A stretch of DNA of 64,000 nucleotides from Phoronis australis (taxonomy: Eukaryota; Phoronida; Phoronidae): assembly GCA_002633005.1 (NCBI GenBank), contig NMRA01000007.1, positions 564,700 through 628,699 of the forward strand. The letters run 5' to 3'. Both the position numbers and the translations under genes were made by a program. The notes under the pieces were generated by a model, which worked only from the letters and a program-made list of their open reading frames with translations, was not told where the DNA came from and made no database searches. This document shows, in pieces, positions 33,701-44,144 of this stretch (the first letter of the stretch is position 1; each line of letters opens with the position of its first letter).

Positions 33701-36700
33701 CCTAAGTGGGGGAGTTCGGTAAGTCCCGTATTTCTAATGACCCTGCAAACACAAAACATCGGTGGACTGGGGGGAAAACGGAGTATTTCTTTAACGTTGA
33801 CGTCATGATCGTATCAGTGTATTCGTGTGGGCGGAGATTTTTTTGAAATGCAAATAAAAGTTTTGTTTTTAAAAGTTAGAATTTTCGTGTGGACGACAAA
33901 CTTTTTAAACACGATACGCTAGATACAGAAAGAAAATTTTGAAAACGACCCCAAAGCAATACGAGAACTTTCTGAAATGCAACGAAACAGTTACATTTTC
34001 AAAATGAAAGCAAAGGCGCGTGGACAGGACCTAATTTGCAACACAAGTTGATGGCATCAATTAAATTGATAACAGTACTTCAATTAAAAATATTGCTATA
34101 TGCCCACCTTCGTCAAAACAATTAAAATTTGATTCAGACCACTCACTGTTATTGCACGGCTATCAACTTGTCACCTGCTTAAATGTTTTATAATCAGGTT
34201 CAAAGTAATTTCTTATCCATGAAAAAATAATAACAAAATAATTGCAGGCCGTCTGGTTCACGTTGCACCAAACGTGCGAAGACCGCTCACGTGATCTCAT
34301 TGCAGTGATCACCTGGAACCATTGTGGGTAAAACTGAGCTGAGGAGCTAGAGACGTGACCCAATGTTCTAAAAGTGTGACCTAGTGAGACTGGAACCCAC
34401 AACCTTTAGTAAAGGAAGCGGTCACCTATCTCAATAGTCCACACTGCTTCCTACTCCATGATAAAAACTGGCAGATCGAAATTGTTTGATATCATGCTCA
34501 ACAACTTGGTTTGTCACTGCCTGTCATCTCATGCGCGCCGAAAATGGTCTCGAGCAATAACGAACTAACAGGCCTCCCAAGATCAGAAACCACTTCTCAT
34601 TGTAGATAGGAACAGGTTGAAATGATTTTCATAGTGTTAAGTTGTCTAAATCAAAACGTGTTTTGTCGGAAGGCACTTTCATAGGCCTGTCTACGCTTAT
34701 TTATTTTGCTTTGTTATGTTTATTTTGGGAAATAATCATGCACGACGTACTATACTCACAGGTTAGACAGCTTCTCAAAATGATATAGAACCCCCTCTTC
34801 AACTTTCGACAACAGCGGACAGTCGTAGATTTGCCTGGAAATGAAACACGGTTTTCTGATCGGTTTGTTTATACAAATGCAAGTATTCGCCTTTCATGCA
34901 AAAACAAGAGAACATATTGAATTACCAAATCAATTCGTCCCGAGTCGACAAGGGAAACTAGAAATTTGGTTGGGTACAAACTGCAAGTCATTTGAGAATC
35001 TTTCCGTATGAATTGTTACTGGCAATACTAGGGGACACGGCTTCAAACTTGGAGATGGTGTCTAGGCTTAGAAATCGGTGTCCGCTCAGGGGCATGAGTC
35101 TCATTTTTGTACTTGAAATTGAAATCAAAAATATTTTTGACATATTTTTGACTCAAGACATGTGTCTATCATTCTGAGATCGAGTACATGATAATTTGCG
35201 TGTACGACTGTCTAACTCTAGCTTCCCCTTGATGACCCCACCATTAAAGCTTAAGTTCGAGTCTTGAATTCGAAATTTCGAGTTTTTACGCGAAATCTCG
35301 AGTTTTTACTCGAGTCTGTAGCTCGAATCTAGAGGCAATCAAGTGCGAATTTGGACTAGACACTCATCGGCATCAAGTACAACACACTGGGGTAGAGAAA
35401 ACAAACACTTAACTTAAGTTTGCACAAAAATAAAACAGTAAATAACAAAACTAATTTCGAGGTCGCTTTCCAGTAAAATATTAGACCCCGGACCTTGGAA
35501 ACTTAGAATTCTGTTTAAATCTAATTGAAATGGCTGTTTTGACGTGTNGAGTTTTTACGCGAAATCTCGAGTTTTTACTCGAGTCTGTAGCTCGAATCTA
35601 GAGGCAATCAAGTGCGAATTTGGACTAGACACTCATCGGCATCAAGTACAACACACTGGGGTAGAGAAAACAAACACTTAACTTAAGTTTGCACAAAAAT
35701 AAAACAGTAAATAACAAAACTAATTTCGAGGTCGCTTTCCAGTAAAATATTAGACCCCGGACCTTGGAGACTTAAAATTCTGTTTAAATCTAATTGAAAT
35801 GGCTGTTTTGACGTATTGCTGATCCACTGAAATATAGTTGATTTTGCGTTGAGTTTTTGTTATTTTGGCGTTTAATAACAGAGCGTGACATCAAATTTCA
35901 CAGTGACGTCATTCTACATAAAAGGAAAACCCAAGTGTAGCCATATCACACATTTTTACAGATTTGTAGAAGACAAAGATCAAACTACAAAATATCGAGA
36001 TTTTAAAAATTCAATGATTACATTTAAATTGTGTCGAATCCCCTTAAATCATACTTAAAGCAACTTACAATGTTAGTAAATTAGGCGTGTACGAGAAGAG
36101 TAGCGGTTCAATGTATCTCAGAGCCTTGTCTTCGCTGATCACTCTGAAAAACGTGATTCAGATAAATAATACATGCAAAAACCAGGTGTGGGCCTAAGAT
36201 AATAGTTCAGACTTTAGTAAGTTAAATAAACCGGGAATGGCTACCTTACAGCATTGGCGACATTCGCCAAAACCCACGCCCATTTCCGGAACCTAGGGTA
36301 GAGATTTTTTCTCCGAGCCTCGCCTGGGGTTGGAATTTCCTGGTACGTGGACGTACGAAAACGCATTGTACGGTTGATTCTTGAGAGGTAAGGCCCCTGA
36401 GACACTTCTCAATCGAGTCCGCAGCAAGTGAAGATCGATTGATTGGGCTTCTCCTCTTTTCAGTGTATTTATGTCTTCTGTACAACTCACTCTCCAACAG
36501 TTATACGTGACGTTAGAATTACAAATTGAAATTGCTGATTATACAAAAGAGTGCTTAGCACGGTAACAGCGAACAGTCGCATGGGCGAGGTGCCAATATT
36601 GATTCTGGTATGGGGCAACTTGAGTGATGTCCGGACCCGCAGCATCGTGGGTACCACGTACTGCAGAATCAGGGAGAGCACAGGGGCGTTCAGAGACTAA

Positions 36701-36872
36701 GTGGTTATTTGTAGCTCTCTGTCACAGCGTCTTGAAAGCGTGAAGCTGTTTAGAAGCAGGTCACCATAATATTGTTTCCACACCTTGATTTTATACTCAC
36801 AACTTTCTCAGATTTGAGTAATTTGCGAATGACGTCAGCGTCCAGGATTCTATCCGTGTTTGCCACAGGTCT
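22502..36872 (-). CDS. Glycoprotein-hormone-receptor-like LRR GPCR (type A LGR), 5' partial
   Basis: Eight exons, in transcription order: 36872-36801, 36143-36069, 34834-34760, 33742-33668, 29462-29391, 27027-26959, 26353-26279 and 24791-22502. Every junction is phase 2, and the seven short exons match, one for one, exons 2-8 of vertebrate TSHR/FSHR/LHCGR in size and LRR content. Together they encode about 933 residues. Receptor hallmarks are CCAFKN after the last LRR, NPCEDVLGY just before helix 1 (the hinge segment that acts as internal agonist in this family), ERW in place of DRY, and NPFLY in helix 7. In the family this is a plasma-membrane receptor for cystine-knot hormones signalling mainly through Gs. 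Oddities: hinge and membrane domains share one exon, the tail is very long, and no first exon was found. Confidence 0.95.
25120..25620. repeat. Degenerate tandem repeat that changes orientation
   Basis: Left part has units like CAAAACCCAATGGCTGG. Right part has the reverse sense (TGGTTTTGAAGTCCGACC). The switch is at about 25450. Lies in the receptor intron before the last exon. Confidence 0.6.
25203..25365. repeat. GGCGGATTTAGAGGGG-family element
   Basis: Starts AGCGGATTTAGAGGGGGGTC and ends CTGGATCTGCCCCTG. Same family as 50033-50160. It sits inside the tandem array of 25120-25620. Confidence 0.65.
26279..26353 (-). CDS. Receptor exon 8 equivalent (LRR, 75 bp)
   Basis: Encodes NLSQNAELSTLGDYAFEGIK and then ELNI, between CTTGACAG and GTAAGT. 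It reads on into LDLSSTS of the last exon. Confidence 0.93.
26554..26595 (+). repeat. tRNA-like remnant with a B box
   Basis: GGTCTAGTGGCAGAG resembles an A box and GGGTTCGAATC a B box, but the spacing is too short for a tRNA. It may head a SINE that includes the following AGC-rich tract. Confidence 0.4.
26674..26850. repeat. AGC/AGT-rich degenerate satellite
   Basis: Imperfect units around AGCAGTAGCTAGCAGTAGC. Lies in the receptor intron about 110 bases beyond exon 7. Confidence 0.75.
26959..27027 (-). CDS. Receptor exon 7 equivalent (LRR, 69 bp)
   Basis: Encodes KLRNTGIQTIENGAFNITDI and then TR, between TATTACAG and GTAAGT. The 69 bp length is the same as exon 7 in the vertebrate receptors. 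Confidence 0.92.
27800..28336. repeat. GAAATTTCCG-family element, copy 2 (rearranged)
   Basis: Left part matches 20068-20180 directly (AATTTCCGAAAATACG). The segment around 27960-28075 matches 20220-20350 in reverse complement (TTTATTTTGG, GGGTGACTTTG). Confidence 0.55.
28414..28830. repeat. Inverted-repeat element with GCGTGAACTTGG ends
   Basis: Terminal inverted repeats of roughly 55-60 bases: GCGTGAACTTGGGAATCCTG on the left and GGAATCCAAGTTCACGC on the right. Non-coding centre. In the receptor intron between exons 6 and 7. Confidence 0.75.
29391..29462 (-). CDS. Receptor exon 6 equivalent (LRR, 72 bp)
   Basis: Encodes DFSNNLKIKTIKTGAFDRVK and then TYD, between TTTCTAG and GTAAGA. The mobile element at 30472-33251 sits in the intron before it. 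Confidence 0.9.
31935..32094. repeat. Small inverted-repeat element (GGCCCGTTCCAC)
   Basis: Starts GGGGCCCGTTCCAC and ends GTGGAACAATAC, with a TTCAACTTAGTGCAAAGTTG dyad near the right end. Nested inside the larger foldback element. Confidence 0.5.
32600..32690. repeat. AGTAAT microsatellite
   Basis: Run of AGTAATAGT-type units inside the foldback element. Confidence 0.8.
33668..33742 (-). CDS. Receptor exon 5 equivalent (LRR, 75 bp)
   Basis: Encodes VIRNTGLTELPHLGVFQAEH and then GLSV, between TGTTTGCAG and GTGAGT. NTGL..LP/FP followed by a repeat without the usual aF is the signature of exon 5 in the vertebrate receptors. Confidence 0.92.
34250..34450 (-). repeat. Possible tRNA-derived SINE
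   Basis: On the - strand, GGACTATTGAGATAGGTGACC and GTGGGTTCCAGTC resemble degraded A and B boxes. The body limits are guesses. Confidence 0.3.
34760..34834 (-). CDS. Receptor exon 4 equivalent (LRR, 75 bp)
   Basis: Encodes QIYDCPLLSKVEEGVLYHFE and then KLSN, between ATTTCCAG and GTGAGT. Confidence 0.92.
35279..35547. repeat. Doubled segment, copy A (left of an N)
   Basis: Repeated almost exactly at 35549-35816 across the N at 35548. Contains CTCGAG-rich sequence shared with the 54.7 kb region. Confidence 0.88.
35549..35816. repeat. Doubled segment, copy B
   Basis: Differs from copy A at only a few positions, for example CTTGGAGACTTAAAATTC against CTTGGAAACTTAGAATTC. Confidence 0.88.
36069..36143 (-). 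CDS. Receptor exon 3 equivalent (LRR, 75 bp)
   Basis: Encodes VISEDKALRYIEPLLFSYTP and then NLLT, between TTTTTCAG and GTAAGT. Confidence 0.92.
36801..36872 (-). CDS. Receptor exon 2 equivalent (LRR, 72 bp)
   Basis: Encodes DLWQTRIESWTLTSFANYSN and then LRK. The acceptor is TTATTTGCAG and the donor GTGAGT. The phase-2 start needs two bases from a first exon I could not locate. Confidence 0.9.
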
Positions 36873-39342
36873 CTGCAAATAAAGATGTCGAGGCATTTTT
36901 GACGGGAAACAAGCAAGCTGATGACATCAGTAGTCGAATATTCACGCAGTAATGGGTATCAAAGGAGCTAAAGCAAACAAGATGTTACACAGTTTTTGTC
37001 CCACTCAGCCAACAATTAAAGTTGCATATCCTTTCCACTTAGTCCCAATGCTTGTAAGAAGTGTTTATAATAGCATCACGAAATTAGCTAATTAATAATG
37101 TAAAACTAATTTTCAAAATGTTTTTGTCGTGATAGCAATGTTTTCAACATTCGTCAGTTGAAATTATACGCAACACGGTTTCCTTTATCAGGTGACCGTA
37201 AAACGTAGTGTATAAGACACAAATAGCGTATGTTTCATTGTATTTAACTTCCGTATAAATATACGGTTGGGATTTAGACATGACCTGCAACCGAACTGGA
37301 GCGATCAAATGTTGAAAGCTTGGTCAAGCCGTAGTTTCCCGAAAAATGGTGCAGGCTTTCATCGTGAATTTCTATCATGGCAATTTTTGGGGAAAGGTAC
37401 AGTCATCACGTGGCGAGATTCTCTCGTCAGTGAGTCGGCTCATCTAAATGTAAAACTGACAAATGTACATTGCCAGTCATGGAAATCGACGCCATTTAGA
37501 GAATCCGCTCATGGTTCGACAGAGAGACAATTTACGACAAACGCAAGAAGGAGAAATGAAGCCCGGTTATCAAAATCAGAAATGGTCGGTTGGCATTCCT
37601 TTTGATGCCCGATATTACAGGCTAGATAATGGCATGTTTTTCGTCTGCAATTTGCCGCATGTGGAGATAATCTGACGAGAACTCACTCTAAATAAGATAA
37701 TAAACACTAGAGTTTGCTTACCAAGTAAATGCGATAGTTAGACATTACAAAAGTTTTGTAATCCGTATGTTTCAAGGCATCGCCACGTGGCATCTCTAAA
37801 ACAGTTACCGTGGACAAGAGAATGGTGGTGGGTGTCGAACACGATGGCTAAGAAGATGCGATAGCGACGGTGATGTTAACGATGACTGTGACGATCGTGA
37901 GAATGGCAAAATGATGATATTGACAATGATGTGCGCACTCTTGCCAAACACCGCAAAAAATATCAAGCACACAAACCCTTTACCACGGAGCCTGTGCCTA
38001 GTTGCGTGAAACAGTCCCAAATAGGAATACATCTATGCTCGTTAACTTTTCTCTGAATATGTGGATTTGTGAAAACACTGTTTGTCCATTGTTATGCTGT
38101 TTTATTTCCATATTGTTAAATAATTGTTTGTCTTTGATACAGACTGAGAGTAAGCTCTAGATTCAACTCTCAGTGCTATTGAAAATGAATAGGGGTATTT
38201 TCTTACAGCGCCTCCCATATAAGGACTAAGTTCCTATTTATTTTCATTGATCTAAGAGCTGAGCTCGTTAAGCACTACGGCACTCTAGCCAGATAAATGT
38301 TATAATGTGTTGTTGTTTTCGGTTATTTGCACTACAATCATCTGTGTTAAGAATGCCTGAGGGTGTTTGAAGTCCAGGCTCCAAGTTTAGGGTTTTTGTG
38401 CGTGGTAAGAGTTTTTGCTGAGTGTGATAAGGCTCGAAGTTGGTTTCCACACTCCGGTCGTAGGACATATTTTCACGAAAGTGTATGGTATGGTAAACCT
38501 ACTTCCATAATCTACGACTCAATCCTTTGTTTTGAGGGTCCCTTAGTATAAAAAAATGGTTTAAATAGATAGATGATTTTCAAAATCAGCAAACTACTGT
38601 ATATTTTGATCTCGAGCAAAACGTAACACTTCCTCCACATGTCACGAAAGGCGCCACGTTTCAGACAAAAAATAGTCAAAACAGAGGGGCTCGGGTTGAA
38701 ACGAGTAACAGTATACATGTGCTGTCATTAAGTGATGGGGATTTCACTTAAAATAACATCGCTGTGACTGGTGTTTTGTTTCGACCTCGCGATAATAGAG
38801 CTGTGTTTTTATAGACTTATTTCCAACCATAAGTTGTGTCACATTTTAGTGGAGTCCATTTTAGCACTCGTTCTCTGGTAACCATCATCGACAGGGTTCA
38901 AATAATTAGAACAGCTGATAACACGAATTCATCAAAGAACGGCTACAACTGTAATACCAGTATACTGCGTCGATTTGTGTTCCAATGTGCGTAATATTCG
39001 CCTTAGTTCGGAGCAGCATCGCTGGAGCAGCGCATGTATAGTTTGAACACGTGGCTTGGCACAGCATTCTTGCACCAGCGCGTGTACTAAATACAGCCCA
39101 GGGTCCCTCAATATGTTCTCAAATTATTCTAAAATGCGAGTATCAGAATATGATTCTACTATGAATTAATGAAGTTTTTCTTGTTCCCGAATACCAAAGT
39201 GCGTTTTGCACTACGTAGAAGGTAGAAAATGTATTGACTGTTTCGAGTTCAGTGGCCATTTGTACAGCCCCGGCGCAGATATCGAAGATTTTTCAACAAA
39301 GTGTCAAGGCGGATAACAATTAAAAGAACTGATTTTATTATT
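36873..39342. other. Upstream of the receptor LRR exons, no first exon found
   Basis: I looked on the - strand for a signal peptide, a C..C.C cysteine cap and a phase-2 donor and found none. A + strand frame at 37463-37675 reads protein-like at its end (SVGIPFDARYYRLDNGMFF) but has no start or splice support. Confidence 0.35.
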
Positions 39343-39498
39343 CCTGGGTTGAGTTGCATTAAACTTCAAAATTAACCGTTGGATAAGTTTGATTGTTGCC
39401 TGACGTTAAATGCATTGCTCAACAACAACAACGTCACGCGTGATAATACGACGTCATTGTTGCCATACGGCGTATAACTTTCATGCAGCTGGGCCCTG
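39343..39498. repeat. Inverted-repeat element (CCTGGGTTGAGTTGCAT family), copy 2
   Basis: Same orientation and length as 7085-7243. Both contain GTTTGATTGTTGC and CGACGTCATTGTTGC. Confidence 0.75.
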
Positions 39499-40423
39499 CC
39501 CGAGAAACTGTGTTGAGCAAGTGATGCAAGAGAAGTGCTCATTCCGTGGAGCATGCGACAGTTGTAAGAGGAGCAACGGTGCAGTCTATAAGTCCACTTA
39601 TCGTTTCTCTGCAATTTGAGTCAGTTGTGTCATTTGCCAATTTCTGTGCTTTGCAAAAGTTACTTTAGGATTCCTGAAACACAAAAAGCTCCATTCATCA
39701 GTTCTCAGAAAGACCGTTTTCAGATACTCATATTTCAGAGTGTTTTTATCAACATTTTTATATAGCTCGACACAGCATCGCTCCTGTTTCTCTTATATTA
39801 TTGAACAAAAATGCCTTGAAAAGGTTAGCATCACCCTCTAATTGTCCAAGGAGCACCATCTGTTACGTCGAATATCACTAGAAAGACGGTTGGAAACTTG
39901 GAATTCACGCCACTTCTTTGAAATCAATACACAGTTTGTCTCATTTTCCGTGACTATCTACAATCGTTGTAAACCAAGTTCTGACCTTAAAAACAACATC
40001 TTCAACACGGGAGTATTTCTCCTCCAAAGCAACGCCGTCGTGCTTTAAAACTTTGATTTTAAATTGGATACAATTCTGCCTTGGCGACTAAAAGTGACAT
40101 GCACTTTAGGCCTTGGGCTGCAGCACTAGCGACCTGTCATTTTTTCTAAGCATAGAAATAACTTTTAATCTGAAGAAAATTGCATTAGATGAAATCTATT
40201 TTATAACAGCACATATACGTGACCTAAATCAAAAGTTGGTTTTAGTTGACAGAAGATACACAGGTTTTTTACTATTCAATTTGTCAAAGCATTTTCACTG
40301 CTGCAAGCACTTGCATGTGCAATTGACATTGCGCATGCGCATTTCACATGAGGTAGTGGCATTTACGCTCACAAGCGACTTTCTTTTTGAGTTGAACAGG
40401 GGTGTGTTCCATAGACCAGGGGT
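39499..40423. other. No gene seen
   Basis: Short frames without splice support. Nothing recognised. Confidence 0.35.
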
Positions 40424-40560
40424 CCGTTTCAAAAACTGATTTAAATTTAGTTTTACTTAAGTCTAAGATTTTTCTCAACTGTGAAATTTTAATCCGGTAA
40501 GATAGTTAAAATTAAGACAAAACCTTAAGTCAAATTTAACACCTCTTTTTTGAAACGGAC
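40424..40560. repeat. Inverted-repeat element, GTCCGTTTCAAAAA family, copy 1
   Basis: Ends GTCCGTTTCAAAAA and TTTTTTGAAACGGAC. Inside, CTTAAGTCTAAGATTTTTCTC and TTAATCCGGTAAGATAGT recur in reverse complement near 56890-56950. Confidence 0.78.
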
Positions 40561-41763
40561 TTGAGACAAAGTTAAGTTTCTCAGCTACGTCAGTAACGGG
40601 CCCCATATTGTTAGATCACGCAAGACCACGCAAAAAAAGCGAATGTTTTGCCAGCATGCCGAGACCTTACTAACGAAGTGATTGGTCGGTGTGGTTGAAA
40701 TCTTGAAGAATTTTGTGACAAAATTCAAGAATTGCAGGATACAATTCACTATTTCCGATACAAATAAATGGTTAATGTCTTGGGTAAACGGAACTCGGCC
40801 CAGATTAGTTATCGCATTGATATTTTGCTGGCCATTACGCCTCCAGCGAAAGCAGACAATGGCATAACTCGTGAAAAGTGACGTTCTACTATATAGTCAC
40901 TGTGCATCACTATCTTTTGTCTGAATAGGGTCAACATCATTAAGCAACTCCATTCAAATATGATACTTAGTGTTATCATGAAAATTTATAACAACTTTGT
41001 CTCAACTGCGTTTTGGAGTAACCAAGAAAATCAGGGCGTGATATTTGACAAACTTCTTGACACTTCTTCAACAGGTTTTGTTTCAACCCACGCTGTAGAC
41101 GTCACGCCAATTGTCAAACGACGTCAACACGAGCACGCGACGATAACTACACCGCGACGAAGTCAATTACATCAAAGTTACATTATTGATGTTTGTAATA
41201 TACTCATAAACTGACGATCCCAGTCTCGAAATTGCTATCCACTAGAGCCTTTTTACCTAATGATACTTTCAGACGAAGTTCCTATTAACAGCAATAATAC
41301 AAAATTGTCAAACCTTTTTCAAAATATAACACGCTTGACTTAACAACAACAACAACAATAAAACTCATTGAGGATACGTTTGATCAAGGCTGGAGCGGAT
41401 ATCTAAGCCACACAAACAATATCCGAATTCCCGCGGTTTCATCCAGAGGTTACAAAATTGTAATTCTGGGTCATATCCAACAGCCGCAGGAAAATAGTAC
41501 TACGGTATTGATAACTTAATTTTTGTTGTTTACAGAAGATATAAACTCCACAAATCGTTGTTAATGCACGGAAGTCGTACATTGCGTGCCTTAGTCTGCA
41601 CGGCGTGCTACATTTGACTAGAACACAGCGCAGAGTGCTTTGTGGGGCACATACATGTACATGACATGGAGAATATTCCCCGACTTCGTCACTGTTATCC
41701 ATGAAGCCTTGATTCAGCCACTCTGCCACACGAGGGCGCTGAGAAGGATCTAAAGACCGGATG
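40561..41763. other. No gene seen
   Basis: An AAC microsatellite lies at 41343-41358. A Cys-rich - strand frame at 41439-41729 has no signal peptide and does not match an LRR cap. Confidence 0.35.
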
Positions 41764-41910
41764 TGCGCTCAGTAGACGCTAGGAACTACGCTAGGACCTA
41801 GCTAAAACCTAGTCAAAGTCACGTGCTCTCATTTAAAATGCATGGCAATATCTCACGTAATCTCGCGAAGTCTTGCTTTTTAACGAGGACTTAGCGTTAC
41901 TGAACGGGAG
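41764..41910. repeat. Inverted-repeat element, CAGTAACGCTAG family, copy 2
   Basis: Starts CTCAGTAGACGCTAGGA and ends TTAGCGTTACTGAACGGGAG, with TCTCACGTAATCTCGCGAAG inside. Confidence 0.72.
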
Positions 41911-42879
41911 GCGGAAATAATGCCCAGCGTATGCCACTGCAAAGAAAATGACTGCACCACGTACTCTAACACCTAACTTATATGACCGACTTTAATCGAC
42001 GACACTGTGTTGGTTTACAGACACCAAAAATACGATAACGAGGCAATAGCAAGGTCTTTAATACTTTTTGGGATCTGAAAACCAACATATTGACAGAGTG
42101 TGGAATTGAAAACTAATTTTATTATTTTATGATTACATCGACTGAGCTTGGGATGGGACTATTTTTGGGCTTTCGACTGCATGACGATCACTCGTTCTGT
42201 CAGTCAGCTACTAGTTGCAGACATTTTTTTTTTAACTTTCACAACATGCTTGCAATGAACAAAGGGTTACCATTGCTGTTATGAGGTTACGAACGGCCAA
42301 TATGGAGAAATATTGACTCCAAAATATGAGTTTATCACGTCATAATCCTTCAAAATCCTGTGACAACACATGTTGTTGATGTGGAAATCCCGTATAGTCT
42401 GCCGAAGATCAGGGCCAACATGGATTTTAATGACTCGTGTTATTTTATTGGTTTATCATTTTTAGCTAGAAAATACTTGCATCAAGAATGTAGAGAAAGA
42501 AAACTGTTACCTGAGATAAATAAGAAAAGGTTAATATGTTTTAAAAGGTAACGGAGAAACATTCGCAAGCCATTTTGTTTTGACGTCTGCTTTTCCATAA
42601 ACAAGAGTGACGTCACCAGGTCATCCGGAGTACCTCCGGTAATTTCATAGTTTCAGTTTCCCCTCGGAAGCTGTCACGTGGCAGCGCATGTGCGAGTCAC
42701 AACGAAGGCCCTTAGGGGTTTGACCTAGAGAGGGTTAAAATCAGGGCTTATAACATGTCTCAAATACGCGACGTCATTTTGGTTCCTTTGTTTGTCTCCT
42801 GATGCTCTGTTTACTCTTATTGGGTATACCGCGCATTTGACGACATTCTCCATTTTGAGAGTCAAGTGACTTGCTGTTA

Positions 42880-43300
42880 AAGAGGCATGGAACGCGAAAA
42901 CTAATAAAAATACCTTTAAGCAGATCGTAGTAAATCTACTGCTTGGGGATGCTAACGTGAGAATTGTTCACCTCGAATATTGCAAAATTTTCTAGAAAAA
43001 TCGCAATTTTTAGAACACAGACGAAATCAAAACTCTTTCATCCCAGTATAATTTTCAAATTCCCCGCCTCTAGTAATGTATACGCGCATGCGCTCAAAGA
43101 AGTCGGACTGGCTGCAGCGTGAAACCACCTTTCTTTTGTTTACATCAATGGTCAAGCATATGTTCCATATTAACGAAATGTGTTGCGTCTATATCGTGCC
43201 ATATCAAATAAATCGTTTCTTTTTTGAAATTTGAAACCAAAGAAAAATGCTTTGACATCAACAGAAGCTCAAAATCTTTACGAAAAAACCTTAAAAATAG
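42880..43300. repeat. Dispersed repeat, copy 3
   Basis: GAGGCATGGAACGCGAAA, CGCATGCGCTCA and AAATGCTTTGACATCAACAG are shared with 8945-9395 and 6880-7075. Confidence 0.6.
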
Positions 43301-43705
43301 CTGTTGAACAGTTTCACTTGACGTCTGTTTCAGTGGCAGAGAACCACTTTGAATAACACACACTCGTCTCATGATCTCGCGTGGTCTTGGGCCATCTGGC
43401 TTTCTCGCAAGAAACTTGGTCTCGGGAACGCTACCCAGAGTCTACCTTCTGATTCAGTAAAGTCGTATACACGTTAGGCTATACACTTGTCTTCCGAAAT
43501 TTGAAATCGTACAAAATGAATTTATGGTGAGACAAAAACGACCTCACTTGAGCGAAAAGTACTTGTTGATCTTGAGTTTTCGAATTGGCCATTTATTTAC
43601 CTAAACATCATTCAACAAAGAATGGACTCACCGGAGACAGCCCAAGAGTTGTTATCTCTGCGGCGAAGGATGTTAAAGTTGAGTCTCCGATGAGTTGCCA
43701 GCAGT

Positions 43706-43706
43706 N
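43706..43706. other. Isolated N (gap marker) without doubled flanks
   Basis: Unlike four other single Ns here, its two sides do not repeat each other within the window. Confidence 0.6.
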
Positions 43707-43729
43707 AATATAGATGAGATACACTTCAG

Positions 43730-43880
43730 TTCGAGTACACTCGAAAACTGAGTACGTGCTCGAAATTTCGAGTACAGATTTTTCGAGTATGACATAGAAT
43801 ACACCAAAGCTGAGTCTGTACTCGAGTTGAGTATGAAGTGTGAGTTTGAGCATGACTCGAGTCTGAGTACGGAGATTGGA
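43730..43880. repeat. CTCGAG/GAGTAC-rich low-complexity tract
   Basis: Dense GAGTAC, TCGAG and GAGTCTGAG motifs, akin to tracts at 35260-35330 and 54660-54800. Confidence 0.5.
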
Positions 43881-43916
43881 GACCGGGCCCAGGGGAGGCT
43901 TGGATGTACTTGTTAC

Positions 43917-44144
43917 TGTAGAGTCGTCAAAATTTATCCATTCCCATGCTGACGATTTAACACAGCATGTGTAATGACCACCCGTCATGTTTCTTCCATG
44001 GAGTTCAATGACTGCTTTTATTTTATAGCCGGAGAGGTCATACGAGGAAATCTTTGTGTTGATTTTTTCACCATTAGTCGCGGTTCGTAAGATATGAATA
44101 CAAAGGTATTTGGCGGTTTTACTAATGACCATGTGAGCTGGCCA
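43917..44144 (-). pseudogene. Ubiquitin-specific protease (C19) C-terminal fragment
   Basis: The - strand frame reads KYLCIHILRTAT, then GYKIKAVIELHGRNMTGGHY and WINFDDSTVT. This is the end of a USP catalytic domain: the Y.L.AVI.H.G segment, the box with the catalytic His (GGHYTC) and the W..FDDS..V box. USPs remove ubiquitin from proteins. The Cys box and the rest of the domain are absent here. The upstream frame is closed by TAG just before CTCAG, which could be an acceptor, and TCTACA|GTAACA could be a donor. It may therefore be one exon of a longer gene interrupted by the gap at 43706, or a relic. CTCGAG-rich sequence follows. Confidence 0.65.

Noticed and set aside
36487-36681. Signal-peptide-like - strand frame (MRLFAVTVLSTLLY)
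   Set aside because: It lies downstream of receptor exon 2, inside the intron to exon 3, so it cannot be the missing first exon.
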